Of a stretch of DNA of 64,000 nucleotides, positions 8,055 to 17,175 are shown piece after piece; positions within the stretch are counted from its first letter, which is position 1; every line of letters starts with the position of its first letter. Made by a program: the position numbers and the translations under genes. The stretch is from Flavobacteriaceae bacterium D16. GTDB lineage: Bacteria; Bacteroidota; Bacteroidia; Flavobacteriales; Flavobacteriaceae. The notes beneath the pieces were generated by a model. That model ran no database searches, had not been told where the DNA came from, and saw nothing but the letters and a program-made list of their open reading frames with translations. The DNA lies in the NCBI GenBank assembly GCA_021295155.1, contig JAJTJC010000036.1, positions 930,001-994,000 of the forward strand, given 5' to 3'.

Positions 8055-10412
8055 TCAATCCAGTCGGAGGTCTATAATACCTGAAACATATTCCGAATTG
8101 TTTACCACCCCTTCCAGGAAAAGTTTGATATCCGAAACTCCGTAGTCCTTAACTTTAATGGTAACAAATCCATCTGTTTCTAGCCTGAGGTCCGGTTGCC
8201 AGTCTACTGTCCCGTATTTCAAGAAAAAACCACTGTTAGTAGAGCTATAGATGGGATTATAAAAGCGTTTTTGAGCCTCAAAGGCTAAAGGGATTTCATA
8301 TTGGGTAAAACTGGTTTCAGAGGCACCACCAAACATTCTTCGATATGGATCAGTCACAATTTTGATTATTCCACCGCCTCCCATCAGTCCACCACCTATT
8401 CCAGAACGGTTGATTTCTACATAATCTACAATGTCCATACGAAACTGCCACAGGACACTAAAATCACCTAGTGGCGTACCATCTAGATATATCATTGGAG
8501 TGGCATTATTGGGCGAATTGGGATTCCTTGCCTCAATGAAGAAATTTCCGTTAGTAGATCTGGTGATAAATCCTTGTCCACTCAGATAGGCGCTGAGTGT
8601 CATATTTCTTCTAACATCATCGTCTTCAAAGATGTCCACACTCCCAAAAGTTCTTTCATTCAGACGTTCGAGGCGCGTTTTGGTCCGGTCCTTAATCACC
8701 AAAACCTCATCAAGTTGTTGTAATTTCTCCACGTTATCAAAAGAAATTACAGCTGCGTTGACCGCTTCATTTTGAGTTGTTATTTTATTGCCTAAAAGAG
8801 GATACGACAGGTCGTTGAATTCTGGTATGGAAGTGGGTTTGAACTGTATAAAAACCTTGGCCGGATTCATCCCGCCTTTTTTGATCTCCCCGATACCTAA
8901 TTTCTCATCTTCTACAGGGAAAAATTGATCTACCGAAAAATCCTGTCTTCCCTCTTCCATACTTAATAATTGAGAAGTGTGGTTGGAGGTAGGAAAAATG
9001 TAGAATTGATCCCCCTTTTTGTAATTGATGTTGACTTTGTAGGTGATGCCCTTTTCAAAGTCGAACAGATAATTCGGTGGTTTATTGAATACGGTATTCC
9101 AGTCGTAACTGCTCCATCCCTGTGTGATCAGCAAATTATCTAATTCAAAGGCTTTTTTAGGCGAAGGATCGAGAAAATAGTAGGCTGCGTTCTCTACACT
9201 CCCCCGGATGTAGGGACGTAATAAGTGATAGGAAGGAAGGTTATGGTGGCCTCCATAGGAAATGGTATTACTCGGAAGAGCAGATACACTCATACTATTC
9301 CATTGTCCTGCTAAAGCTCCTGGTACCTTCAGTTGAATTAAAAGGGAATCCCCCTGCTTTTTAACCTCGTGGGCAACTACTGACTTTAATGGTATGTTCT
9401 GCTGATTAAAGTAAAGGCGTTCTAAAATGGGCTTTCCTTGAGGATTAAAGAGGGTAATGATATTCATCCCTTTAAAAAGGTCCTTTTTAGGCAAGAGGCG
9501 GACTACCCGGTCTTTACCTTCAAAATTCAGGTCCAGCGCTTTTAGGTTCTTTCCATCATGGACGGTTATCAAATAAGGGACTTCCAAATGGGATTGGTCG
9601 CTGAAGCGGGCATTAAAAATAAGCCCAACCTGATCCTCAAGATCTTGTAATTTGAGCGCAATGCCCCGGGATTCCATGACCCCCAGCGGTATTTTATAGG
9701 TTTCTTCTTTATGTGTGAAGGAAGCAAAATAGCGACGGCCCGGTTGGGTGGGAAAGCCAAACCTTCCAATACCCATGGCATTTAGCTTGAAGTTTGAAAT
9801 AAAAATCTCCTGCTCGTCTGTGACAACCCCTTCCAGGAAAGGTATCCCAAAACCTCGGGAATCACGAACTATTGCGCCATACACCACCTCGAGGCCTGCC
9901 ACTGCGTGCCCTCCTTCCGGAAGGAACTGTGCATCAACGGTTCCTGATTTGGCGGTGTCCAGGTCGGGTTTAACGGCATCCGGATCCAACACCTGGATCT
10001 CCTGCTCATAATAGTTCGGTTCAGAGAAATTTCGCATCCAATTGGTATACGCACGGAACCGGTATTTCCCAGAAGTGATTAGGCTGTCTATTTCCATGAT
10101 CCCAGAACCAACACCCTGTTCTATTCGAATTAAGTGTTTCTTCATTATTTTGCCTTTCTCGTCAACCAATATGCAATACAGGTTTTTGGTTTCCTGAGAG
10201 GGTTGTTTCTTATCCTTGTCGTAAACATAGGCCTTGTAGCACAGTTGTTCTCCTTTTATGTAAGTGGATTTGTTGAGGTGCACATAGGCCACTTCCCGAG
10301 GTAATTCACTGTAGCTGCTAAATCGTTCATAAATATCAGGATAATGCGGATTCCCCTGAGCTGATAAAGAGGCGTGCAGAAGTATTGCAAAAGCAAAAAG
10401 TATCTTCTTCAT
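8055..10412 (-). CDS. exported protein with MG2-like domains and a TonB-plug domain, no barrel
   Basis: This 785-residue protein has a signal peptide (MKKILFAFAILLHASLSAQ), which fixes the start at 10412 rather than the open frame to 10478. The N-terminal part has macroglobulin-like motifs (VAYVHLNKSTYIKGEQLCYKAYVY). Around residues 600-720 there is a region like a TonB-receptor plug: LDEVLVIKDRTKTRLE, PMIYLDGTPLGDF, DYVEINRSGIGGGLMGGGG. A short C-terminal tail follows instead of a beta-barrel. Such proteins are frequent unknowns in Bacteroidota and probably reside in the periplasm or outer membrane. It lies between metG and the HDAC gene on one transcript. Confidence 0.75.
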   Translation of the reverse strand: MKKILFAFAILLHASLSAQGNPHYPDIYERFSSYSELPREVAYVHLNKSTYIKGEQLCYKAYVYDKDKKQPSQETKNLYCILVDEKGKIMKKHLIRIEQGVGSGIMEIDSLITSGKYRFRAYTNWMRNFSEPNYYEQEIQVLDPDAVKPDLDTAKSGTVDAQFLPEGGHAVAGLEVVYGAIVRDSRGFGIPFLEGVVTDEQEIFISNFKLNAMGIGRFGFPTQPGRRYFASFTHKEETYKIPLGVMESRGIALKLQDLEDQVGLIFNARFSDQSHLEVPYLITVHDGKNLKALDLNFEGKDRVVRLLPKKDLFKGMNIITLFNPQGKPILERLYFNQQNIPLKSVVAHEVKKQGDSLLIQLKVPGALAGQWNSMSVSALPSNTISYGGHHNLPSYHLLRPYIRGSVENAAYYFLDPSPKKAFELDNLLITQGWSSYDWNTVFNKPPNYLFDFEKGITYKVNINYKKGDQFYIFPTSNHTSQLLSMEEGRQDFSVDQFFPVEDEKLGIGEIKKGGMNPAKVFIQFKPTSIPEFNDLSYPLLGNKITTQNEAVNAAVISFDNVEKLQQLDEVLVIKDRTKTRLERLNERTFGSVDIFEDDDVRRNMTLSAYLSGQGFITRSTNGNFFIEARNPNSPNNATPMIYLDGTPLGDFSVLWQFRMDIVDYVEINRSGIGGGLMGGGGIIKIVTDPYRRMFGGASETSFTQYEIPLAFEAQKRFYNPIYSSTNSGFFLKYGTVDWQPDLRLETDGFVTIKVKDYGVSDIKLFLEGVVNNSEYVSGIIDLRLD

Positions 10413-10474
10413 AGCAGTAACTTTTACTTTTAAAGAAAGGAAATTCTGACTAAATAAACAAATAGAGAAACAGC

Positions 10475-12550
10475 TCAACTGATCACCGAGCCATTATTTA
10501 CCGATGCCTCATCAGGATTTAGAAAAACAAGTTTGCCATCAGCATTTTCGGTCATTAGGATCATGCCCTGGCTTTCCACACCCCTGAGCGGTCTTGGGGC
10601 CAGGTTTACTAATACAGTTACTTGCTTACCAATGATTTCCTCAGGTTTAAAATCTTCCGCAATCCCGGAGACAACGGTTCTTACATCAAGGCCTGTATCC
10701 ACTTTGATGACCATCAACTTTTTTGTTTTAGGCATTTTGGATGCTTCCAGAACGGTTCCAACCCGCATGTCCATTCTGCCAAAATCCTCAAAGCTTATGG
10801 TTTCTTTTTGATCCATGATTTCACTGTTTTCTTTTTCATTAGCCTTCTTGGTGGCTTCTAGTTTGTCTAACTGCTTTTGAATCTCGTTATCTTCTATCTT
10901 TCGAAAGAGCAAGGTGGCTTTATTGAGATGTGTTCCTGCTGGTAGCAGGCTTTCTTTGCTTCGTATTGTTGTCCAGCTCAAGTCGGGTTCTGATTCCAGA
11001 GCCAGCATTTTTTTGAGTTTTAAAGCTGTAAAAGGAAGGAAGGGTTCACTGAGAACAGAGAGGGCAGCGGCAACCTGAAGTCCAATGTAGATAATTGATT
11101 TAACACGTTCAGGATCTTCCTTAATTACCTTCCAGGGTTCTTCATCAGCAAGGTATTTGTTCCCTAAACGGGCCAAATTCATCAATTCCTGACTGGCTTC
11201 GCGAAAACGGTAACGCTCCAGTGAATCTGCCAAAGTATCCGGGAATTTCTTTAATTCCGCCAGAATACGCAGATCATCTTCATTGAGTTTTGCATGCTGA
11301 GGAACCTGACCATCAAAATATTTATGGGTCAGCACCACCACGCGATTTACAAAATTACCGAAGATAGCTACCAGTTCGTTATTGTTTCTGGCCTGGAAAT
11401 CCTTCCAGGTAAAATCATTGTCCTTGGTTTCCGGGGCATTAGCAGTAAGTGTATACCGCAAAACATCCTGCATATCCGGGAACTCTTCCAGATACTCGTG
11501 CAGCCATACGGCCCAATTTTTAGATGTAGATAATTTCTGTCCTTCAAGGTTCAGGAATTCGTTTGCCGGTACATTCTCGGGCAATACATAATCCCCATGC
11601 GCCTTAAGCATGCTGGGAAATATAATGCAGTGAAAAACAATATTGTCTTTTCCAATGAAGTGAACCAACTTGGTGTCCGGGCTTTTCCAGTATTTTTCCC
11701 AGTCTTTATTTTCTCTGCTAGCCCATTCCTTGGTGGAGGATATATATCCAATAGGGGCATCAAACCAGACATACAAAACCTTGCCTTCAGCATTTTCAAG
11801 AGGAACAGGGATCCCCCAATCCAGGTCCCTTGTTACCGCTCTTGGTTTGAGGCCTTCATCTATCCAGGATTTACATTGTCCGTAAACATTGGGCTTCCAA
11901 TCTTTTTTATGCCCTTCAAGTATCCAGGACTTTAAAAAATCTTCGTACCTGTCCAGTGGAAGGAACCAGTGTTTGGTGTCTTTAAGACTTGGTACTGCGC
12001 CACTTAAGACAGATTTTGGATTAATCAGGTCCGTGGCATTTAGTGAAGACCCACAGTTTTCGCACTGATCGCCATATGCTTCCTCATATCCGCATTTAGG
12101 GCAGGTACCTACTACAAAACGATCTGCCAAAAACTGACCTGCCTCTGCATCGTAAAGCTGTGCGGTTGTTTCCTCCATAAAATCGTTTTGCTTATAAAGC
12201 TTAAGGAAGAAATCTGAAGCGGTTTGGTGATGGATTGAGGCCGAAGTGCGGGAATAATTATCAAAAGAGATCCCAAAATCCTGAAATGACTTTTTAATGA
12301 TTCCATGATATTTATCAATGAGTTCTTTTGGAGATACCCCTTCTTTCTTGGCCTTCATGGGAATCGCCACTCCGTGTTCATCGCTGCCACAGACGTAAAC
12401 CACATCTTTGCCAATCCCACGGAGATAACGGGCATAAATATCTGCCGGTACGTATACTCCGGCCAAATGTCCAATGTGTATGGGGCCATTCGTATAAGGA
12501 AGTGCTGCCGTAATGGTGTATCTCGCCGGGGATGTTTTATCTAAGGCCAT
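10475..12550 (-). CDS. metG: methionyl-tRNA synthetase
   Basis: This 691-residue class I synthetase charges tRNA-Met. It shows the HIGH motif as HIGH-like H25-IG-H28 ([14 protein letters not shown]), a CxxC/CxxC zinc knuckle ([20 protein letters not shown]), and a KMSKS variant KLSTSKNW. After the anticodon-binding helices, a C-terminal EMAP/Trbp111-type tRNA-binding domain ([18 protein letters not shown] onward) ends the protein. The ATG at 12550 is preferred because homology begins there. It is the first gene of a minus-strand unit with the plug-domain and HDAC genes; a TATTTTTG -7-like element sits at 12569-12576. Confidence 0.95.
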   Translation of the reverse strand: MALDKTSPARYTITAALPYTNGPIHIGHLAGVYVPADIYARYLRGIGKDVVYVCGSDEHGVAIPMKAKKEGVSPKELIDKYHGIIKKSFQDFGISFDNYSRTSASIHHQTASDFFLKLYKQNDFMEETTAQLYDAEAGQFLADRFVVGTCPKCGYEEAYGDQCENCGSSLNATDLINPKSVLSGAVPSLKDTKHWFLPLDRYEDFLKSWILEGHKKDWKPNVYGQCKSWIDEGLKPRAVTRDLDWGIPVPLENAEGKVLYVWFDAPIGYISSTKEWASRENKDWEKYWKSPDTKLVHFIGKDNIVFHCIIFPSMLKAHGDYVLPENVPANEFLNLEGQKLSTSKNWAVWLHEYLEEFPDMQDVLRYTLTANAPETKDNDFTWKDFQARNNNELVAIFGNFVNRVVVLTHKYFDGQVPQHAKLNEDDLRILAELKKFPDTLADSLERYRFREASQELMNLARLGNKYLADEEPWKVIKEDPERVKSIIYIGLQVAAALSVLSEPFLPFTALKLKKMLALESEPDLSWTTIRSKESLLPAGTHLNKATLLFRKIEDNEIQKQLDKLEATKKANEKENSEIMDQKETISFEDFGRMDMRVGTVLEASKMPKTKKLMVIKVDTGLDVRTVVSGIAEDFKPEEIIGKQVTVLVNLAPRPLRGVESQGMILMTENADGKLVFLNPDEASVNNGSVIS

Positions 12551-12568
12551 GGACTCAAAGTTAAGCCA

Positions 12569-12576
12569 CAAAAATA
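12569..12576 (-). promoter_or_regulatory. -7 promoter element for metG
   Basis: The minus strand reads TATTTTTG, matching TAnnTTTG, 18 nt before the metG ATG. No matching TTG was found 17-23 nt upstream, so the call rests on one half of the consensus. Confidence 0.4.
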
Positions 12577-12614
12577 ACCAATTTTAATCCCTCTTGCTGA
12601 AATCTGAAAAAAAG

Positions 12615-12667
12615 AAAACCCTCAGGTCCGGACCCTTTTTAGCAGGTAATCCAAACATGAGGGTTTT
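12615..12667 (-). terminator. terminator of the DUF1800-DUF1501 operon
   Basis: A perfect 10-nt inverted repeat, AAAACCCTCA (12615-12624) and TGAGGGTTTT (12658-12667), encloses a second small palindrome GGTCCGGACC (12625-12634). On the minus strand it lies 18 nt past the DUF1501 stop and is followed by CTTTTTTTC. It separates this operon from metG. Confidence 0.8.
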
Positions 12668-12684
12668 ATGAAGTAGGTGTTTAT

Positions 12685-14379
12685 TTATGCTACCATAATT
12701 GATTTAGACATTTTTCGGTCTGAAACCTGGATCCGGTAGATATACTTTCCGGAAGACAGGTGCATGGGCATACGCTCACGAATATTGATTTCGGTAGTTC
12801 CTTCAATCATTATTTCGTTAATAACAGTACCCATATTCTGTCCGATAATATTATAAAGCTGAATATCCACATGCGCTGTAAAGGGCATTTCCAGAAAGAT
12901 ATGTGGTGCTTCCTTGGTTGGATAAAACGGCTTGTGCACAATGGCTTCCAAAAGTTCCGGAGTAGGGTCTTCTGCCACCGGATCTTCTGGTGTAGGAGGA
13001 GTAGGGGGATCATCGCTATACGCAATATCATCAAACACAACTCCACTACAATTGAAGCCAAGGTTAACCGGGGTATAGGGATGGTTAAGAAGGTGTTGTT
13101 CTACCAATGGGATTGGCACACAGAGCCATTCTGCCAATACTGTGGCATATAGATCCCTGAAGTCCATGGTGTACTCCAGATTACCTCTTCCGTTAGGGCT
13201 TTCCAGTGAAGGGTGATCCCCAACAAAAGCACTTCCGTTAAGACCGGAACCAAAAAACAAAGTAGGTGCAGCCTTTCCGTGGTCGGTACCATTAGAACCG
13301 TTTTCAAATATGCGCCGTCCAAACTCAGAAAAGGTCATACTCAATACTTTTTCATCTTGTTGGGTAAAAGCCAGATCTTCATAGAAGTTATTTACCGCTA
13401 TGGATAAATTAGACATCAGGCGCTCATGAGCCAGTGGTTGGTTACCATGGGTATCAAAGCCACCCATAGAGATCATATATACTTTGGTTCCCAGGTTACC
13501 TTTAATTAAGCGAGCCAGGAGTGCCAATTGTCTGGCAAATCCGTTGTCCTGGTATTGTACCTGGTTTTGTCCGCGTTCATAGGCTTCGTGAATCAAGCCG
13601 GCATACTCATAGGTAGTGTTTGCCACTCCCCTGAGGAATTTAAGCTGATCACCATACATACAGTCGTTAAATAAGGCAGGGTCCAGACTGTACTGCTGAC
13701 CGGTTTCTGCTATTTCTTCCAACTGATTAATATTTGAGGTTACGAAGGCGTAATTGGTTTCCTCTCCCTGGAAAACAAGGTTACCGAAGTTACCGATCTG
13801 AATAGCCGCCGGTGAGGCCGGAGGATTGATCAGGTAATCCGGGTAGAGGTCTTCAAAATATCGTCCCATCCAACCTGTATCCAGTCCGGTAAAACCAGTG
13901 GTAGTCAGGTCAGTGTTCGCATAAATATCCGATCCTGTAAAATGGGAAAGGCTTTGATTTTCATAACCTACACCATGTACGGCCTTGAATTGTCCCTCGC
14001 CCCACAGGGGTTCAAGGGCATTCATATACGTGGGTACGCCAAAATCATCCGTTAATTTGAGGATCTTACTTTCCGGAATATAGATATTCGGACGGGCGTT
14101 GGCATAGGTGTCATATTGTTGAATAGGAATCACCGTGCTCAGGCCATCGTTACCACCGGATAATCTAATCAGAATAAGGATGGAATCTGTATCGGAATTG
14201 GCAATGGCCGCAGTTAATGGCGATGGTGCCGAAGCCGAAAGTATATTACTTCCCAGCATCATGGAACCAGAGCCTGCTATACCCAGGGCCTGTAGAAAGG
14301 AACGCCTGCTCCAATACTTGTGTTCCTCATCGTGTTGATTCTGATCGTTTATATTTATAGGGATATGATTATTACACAT
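12685..14379 (-). CDS. DUF1501 protein with Tat signal and T9SS-like C-terminus
   Basis: This 564-residue protein belongs to the DUF1501 (sulfatase/alkaline-phosphatase-like fold) family. Core motifs include LIRLSGGNDGLSTVIP, MGGFDTHGNQ and TFSEFGRRIFENGSNGTDHG. The N-terminus carries a twin-arginine motif, SRRSFLQALG, followed by a Gly/Ser/Ala-rich hydrophobic stretch, so it is probably Tat-exported. A Pro-rich linker (about residues 455-475) leads to about 85 residues resembling a T9SS sorting domain (VDIQLYNIIGQNMG, SSGKYIYRIQVSDRK). It follows the DUF1800 gene after 10 nt; the two families are known to co-occur. Biochemical function is unknown. Confidence 0.87.
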   Translation of the reverse strand: MCNNHIPININDQNQHDEEHKYWSRRSFLQALGIAGSGSMMLGSNILSASAPSPLTAAIANSDTDSILILIRLSGGNDGLSTVIPIQQYDTYANARPNIYIPESKILKLTDDFGVPTYMNALEPLWGEGQFKAVHGVGYENQSLSHFTGSDIYANTDLTTTGFTGLDTGWMGRYFEDLYPDYLINPPASPAAIQIGNFGNLVFQGEETNYAFVTSNINQLEEIAETGQQYSLDPALFNDCMYGDQLKFLRGVANTTYEYAGLIHEAYERGQNQVQYQDNGFARQLALLARLIKGNLGTKVYMISMGGFDTHGNQPLAHERLMSNLSIAVNNFYEDLAFTQQDEKVLSMTFSEFGRRIFENGSNGTDHGKAAPTLFFGSGLNGSAFVGDHPSLESPNGRGNLEYTMDFRDLYATVLAEWLCVPIPLVEQHLLNHPYTPVNLGFNCSGVVFDDIAYSDDPPTPPTPEDPVAEDPTPELLEAIVHKPFYPTKEAPHIFLEMPFTAHVDIQLYNIIGQNMGTVINEIMIEGTTEINIRERMPMHLSSGKYIYRIQVSDRKMSKSIMVA

Positions 14380-14389
14380 AGCAGTAGGT

Positions 14390-15898
14390 TTATTTTAGTT
14401 GAAACTCTGGTTGTCTGGTAAGGTGCATTAGCAGGAAGAATACCTGTTGCGGCACCTCCGGACTCACGGCTAACATCCAGAGGCCAAGACCTCCGGGAAT
14501 ATAATCCGGTCCGTAATAATTCTCCGGGACGTCTTCAATCTTGAAAACAGACATGGCGTTTTCAAAATCCTGTGCAGTTAACAAGCCCTTTGGGGTAAAC
14601 TTGTTTACGAGTGCACTTACAACAGTTTCCGGGTTGCTGGTATTGCTATCGGCTGCTCCAACAGCATCCATAGCCAGAGTTCTAAATTGTTCCTGGTTAC
14701 TCTGAAAAGACATTTCCAGGAATACCTCAGAAGTAAGCCATCTACCAATAATAAAATTGGTATTGATCCAGGAGCGGTCCCGCTGCCAGCCTGCTACATC
14801 AAAAGGGTCAAAAAGGGTCTGACCCAGCATGCGACAGGTACTTACTATATTGAGTAATAAATTATCGTCATAGCCAAAGCTGGATTCATTAAGTAAGCCC
14901 AGGTATATATCGAATGGGCTCTTTATAATTACGCCAATGGCTTCATCATCAAAAAAGTGCTCACTTTTGAAGAGTTGCGCCAGTACAGGAGCAATCTCAA
15001 AATTATTTGCAACAAAGGTGCTCGCCATTCCTGAGATTATTGCCTGCGCATTGCCTGCATCATCATCAGCATCTGGGTGAACAAAGAATTCATATAGTTT
15101 CTGACAAATAAAACGAGCAATTTCATTGGGGCGTTCCTCAAACAGGATGTCGATAACATCATCGTAACCCCAGTTGCCGGTACGACCAAGAATAGTTTTA
15201 GTATCCGCGTCGAACCTGGTCGGGTCGAAGGTTACCTGTTCGCAACCGAGCTCTCCCCGCTCCACATAGCCCGTAAGGGCACGTGCAGTTTCGATGACAT
15301 CTTCTTCGGTATAACCGTTACCTTCACCCAGGGTGAACAGCTCATAGAGCTCCCTTGAATAGTTTTCATTCGGGTTGTTACCATTGTTGTAAGCCCCGTC
15401 AAGGTAAAACAACATGGCACTGGTAAGGCCTATTTCGCTTACGAAAGTTTTGAAATTTCCTATAGCATTACGCTGTAAACAATCCGTATAATAATATAGG
15501 AATGAATTACAGTCGTATACGTCTATTTCGGTAACGAAATGATTACTCCAGAAAAAACTCAGCCGATCCCTGAGGTTATCGTTGAGCATGGCGTTGGTGT
15601 ATGTGATACGCCATTCATCCAGTTGTTGCCGCCGGACTTGCCGTGCTGCATCATCATCTGCCGGATAGTTGCTATTATTCCAATCGGCCCAAATAGGAGG
15701 TGCCGATGGAGGCATATTAACGGCTTCATTGACCAGGGCATCCACAAGGGGACCTGCATTCTGACCAACCGCCTGATCGATGGTTTGGACTGAGGCACTG
15801 AAGCCTAGTCTTCGGTACAAATGCGCCGCCCTAAGTTTATCCAAAGGGGTTGTATATGGCGCTAATGTAGAGGTGTTACAATTAACGAAAAATTCCAT
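14390..15898 (-). CDS. DUF1800 family protein
   Basis: This 502-residue protein has the features of DUF1800: RAAHLYRRLGFSAS near the N-terminus, then RDRLSFFWSNHFVTE, NENYSRELYELFTLGEGNGYTEEDV and ARALTGY. No cleavable signal peptide or sorting domain is visible, in contrast to its partner. That leaves open whether it is exported together with the DUF1501 protein. It is the first gene of the two-gene operon, and the family has no established activity. The start ATG at 15898 is the first in frame. Confidence 0.87.
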   Translation of the reverse strand: MEFFVNCNTSTLAPYTTPLDKLRAAHLYRRLGFSASVQTIDQAVGQNAGPLVDALVNEAVNMPPSAPPIWADWNNSNYPADDDAARQVRRQQLDEWRITYTNAMLNDNLRDRLSFFWSNHFVTEIDVYDCNSFLYYYTDCLQRNAIGNFKTFVSEIGLTSAMLFYLDGAYNNGNNPNENYSRELYELFTLGEGNGYTEEDVIETARALTGYVERGELGCEQVTFDPTRFDADTKTILGRTGNWGYDDVIDILFEERPNEIARFICQKLYEFFVHPDADDDAGNAQAIISGMASTFVANNFEIAPVLAQLFKSEHFFDDEAIGVIIKSPFDIYLGLLNESSFGYDDNLLLNIVSTCRMLGQTLFDPFDVAGWQRDRSWINTNFIIGRWLTSEVFLEMSFQSNQEQFRTLAMDAVGAADSNTSNPETVVSALVNKFTPKGLLTAQDFENAMSVFKIEDVPENYYGPDYIPGGLGLWMLAVSPEVPQQVFFLLMHLTRQPEFQLK

Positions 15899-16088
15899 AG
15901 TCTTTTTTAGGCTTTAAGAACGTTCATGTGTTAGGGGCAAGTTCTTAACGATGAAACCTAATGTATATTATGGTAAAATAGGTTTTTTGGTTATTCTGCA
16001 AGGGAATTTACAATCTAATCACTAAAATGGGCTTAAATGCCCCTAAAATTCGATGAAATGCAGCTAATTAGTTAAAATCAACCCGTTT

Positions 16089-16448
16089 ATGGAGGATAGT
16101 TACCTTCTTGGAAGGCTTGGAGAAGAAACTGCAGCCCGCTTCTTGCAACAAGCTGGTTACCAGATTATAGCCCGTAATTTCCGATACCTAAAGGCCGAAA
16201 TAGACCTTATCGTCAGAAAAGGGGATGTTTTGGCAATTGTAGAGGTCAAAACCAGGACCGGACCTGCCCTGGAAAGGATGTTTGAAGCAGTGAATAGGCG
16301 GAAAAGAGCCCGACTCATACAGGCAGCGGACCATTTCATTACTTCCAACCAACTTCAGGTAGAAACCCGCTTTGATATTATCTGGATTACCCGGATGCAA
16401 GGGAAATTGGAACTCGAACATATTGAAAATGCCTTTTATTCTTTTTAA
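16089..16448 (+). CDS. YraN family (UPF0102) putative nuclease
   Basis: This 119-residue protein is a stand-alone restriction-endonuclease-like fold of the YraN/UPF0102 family. It shows LGRLGEETAARFLQQAGYQI, then AEIDLIVRKGDVLAIVEVKTRTG, containing the D-x(n)-E-x-K nuclease signature. The family is predicted to act on DNA or Holliday-junction-like structures, but function is not settled. Length is normal. It is transcribed divergently from DUF1800 and followed by a gene with its own promoter. Confidence 0.9.
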   Translation: MEDSYLLGRLGEETAARFLQQAGYQIIARNFRYLKAEIDLIVRKGDVLAIVEVKTRTGPALERMFEAVNRRKRARLIQAADHFITSNQLQVETRFDIIWITRMQGKLELEHIENAFYSF

Positions 16449-16459
16449 AATTTAACAAG

Positions 16460-16490
16460 TTGTGTTATTTGTAACAATATGTTAGTTTTG
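16460..16490 (+). promoter_or_regulatory. promoter of the ACT-domain gene (TTG-N20-TAGTTTTG)
   Basis: TTG at 16460-16462 is followed after 20 nt by TAGTTTTG at 16483-16490, an exact fit to the Flavobacterium promoter consensus. The inferred start site is about 10 nt ahead of the ATG at 16507. Confidence 0.65.
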
Positions 16491-16506
16491 CGTCAAATGG
16501 AATACT

Positions 16507-17166
16507 ATGAGAACTATTTCAGCGGTGGTAGAAAATTACATTAAGAAAAAACCATTTCTTCAAAGCGCTTTATCGCAGGGAATCATAAACCTAACCTCAT
16601 TGTCAAGGCTTGTTAAACCTGAGGTGGAGGAAGAATTGGGCAAAGAAGTCCGCAATGGGGCAATAGTAATGGCCCTGAAACGCCTATCCGATGATATGGA
16701 GTTCAGAGCTACACACAGAATTCTCAAGGTTTTAAAGAATATCGGGGAAATAACCGTAAGGTCTTCGCTAACAGACTTTACTTTCCTGGTATCGGATTCT
16801 ATTCTGGAAAACCAGAGCAGCTTACTTAAAGAAGTGAATAGAAACAAAGATGTATTCTACACTTCTTCCCGGGGGGTTAATGAGCTTAATATTGTGGTGA
16901 GCAACACCCTGGAAAGTACGGTTGAGGAACTATTTCAAGAGGAACGTTGTACACAGAAAGCAAGTAACCTATCCTCAATTACCGTAAAACTTCCAGCAGA
17001 AAATGTATCAGTGCCGGGGATTTATTACTTCATATTTCAACGACTAGCTTGGGAAGGAATTGTGCTTTATGAAGTGATCTCAACTACCAATGAATTTACG
17101 ATATTGGTCAATGATGAACAGGTGGAAAGTGCATTCAAGACAATCAAAGACTTAAAATCACTCTAA
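16507..17166 (+). CDS. ACT-domain protein with N-terminal HTH-like region
   Basis: This 219-residue protein is not an enzyme I recognise. Its last 65 or so residues look like an ACT domain: VSVPGIYYFIFQRLAWEGI, then VLYEVISTTNEFTILVND, then a closing helix, as in aspartokinase regulatory domains. The first 80 residues are helical and resemble a winged-helix-like region (LSRLVKPEVEEELGKEVRNG). The layout suggests a small-molecule-sensing regulator, but no ligand or target is known. It has its own promoter and converges on mfd with a 9-nt gap. Confidence 0.7.
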   Translation: MRTISAVVENYIKKKPFLQSALSQGIINLTSLSRLVKPEVEEELGKEVRNGAIVMALKRLSDDMEFRATHRILKVLKNIGEITVRSSLTDFTFLVSDSILENQSSLLKEVNRNKDVFYTSSRGVNELNIVVSNTLESTVEELFQEERCTQKASNLSSITVKLPAENVSVPGIYYFIFQRLAWEGIVLYEVISTTNEFTILVNDEQVESAFKTIKDLKSL

Positions 17167-17175
17167 CATCTTTTA

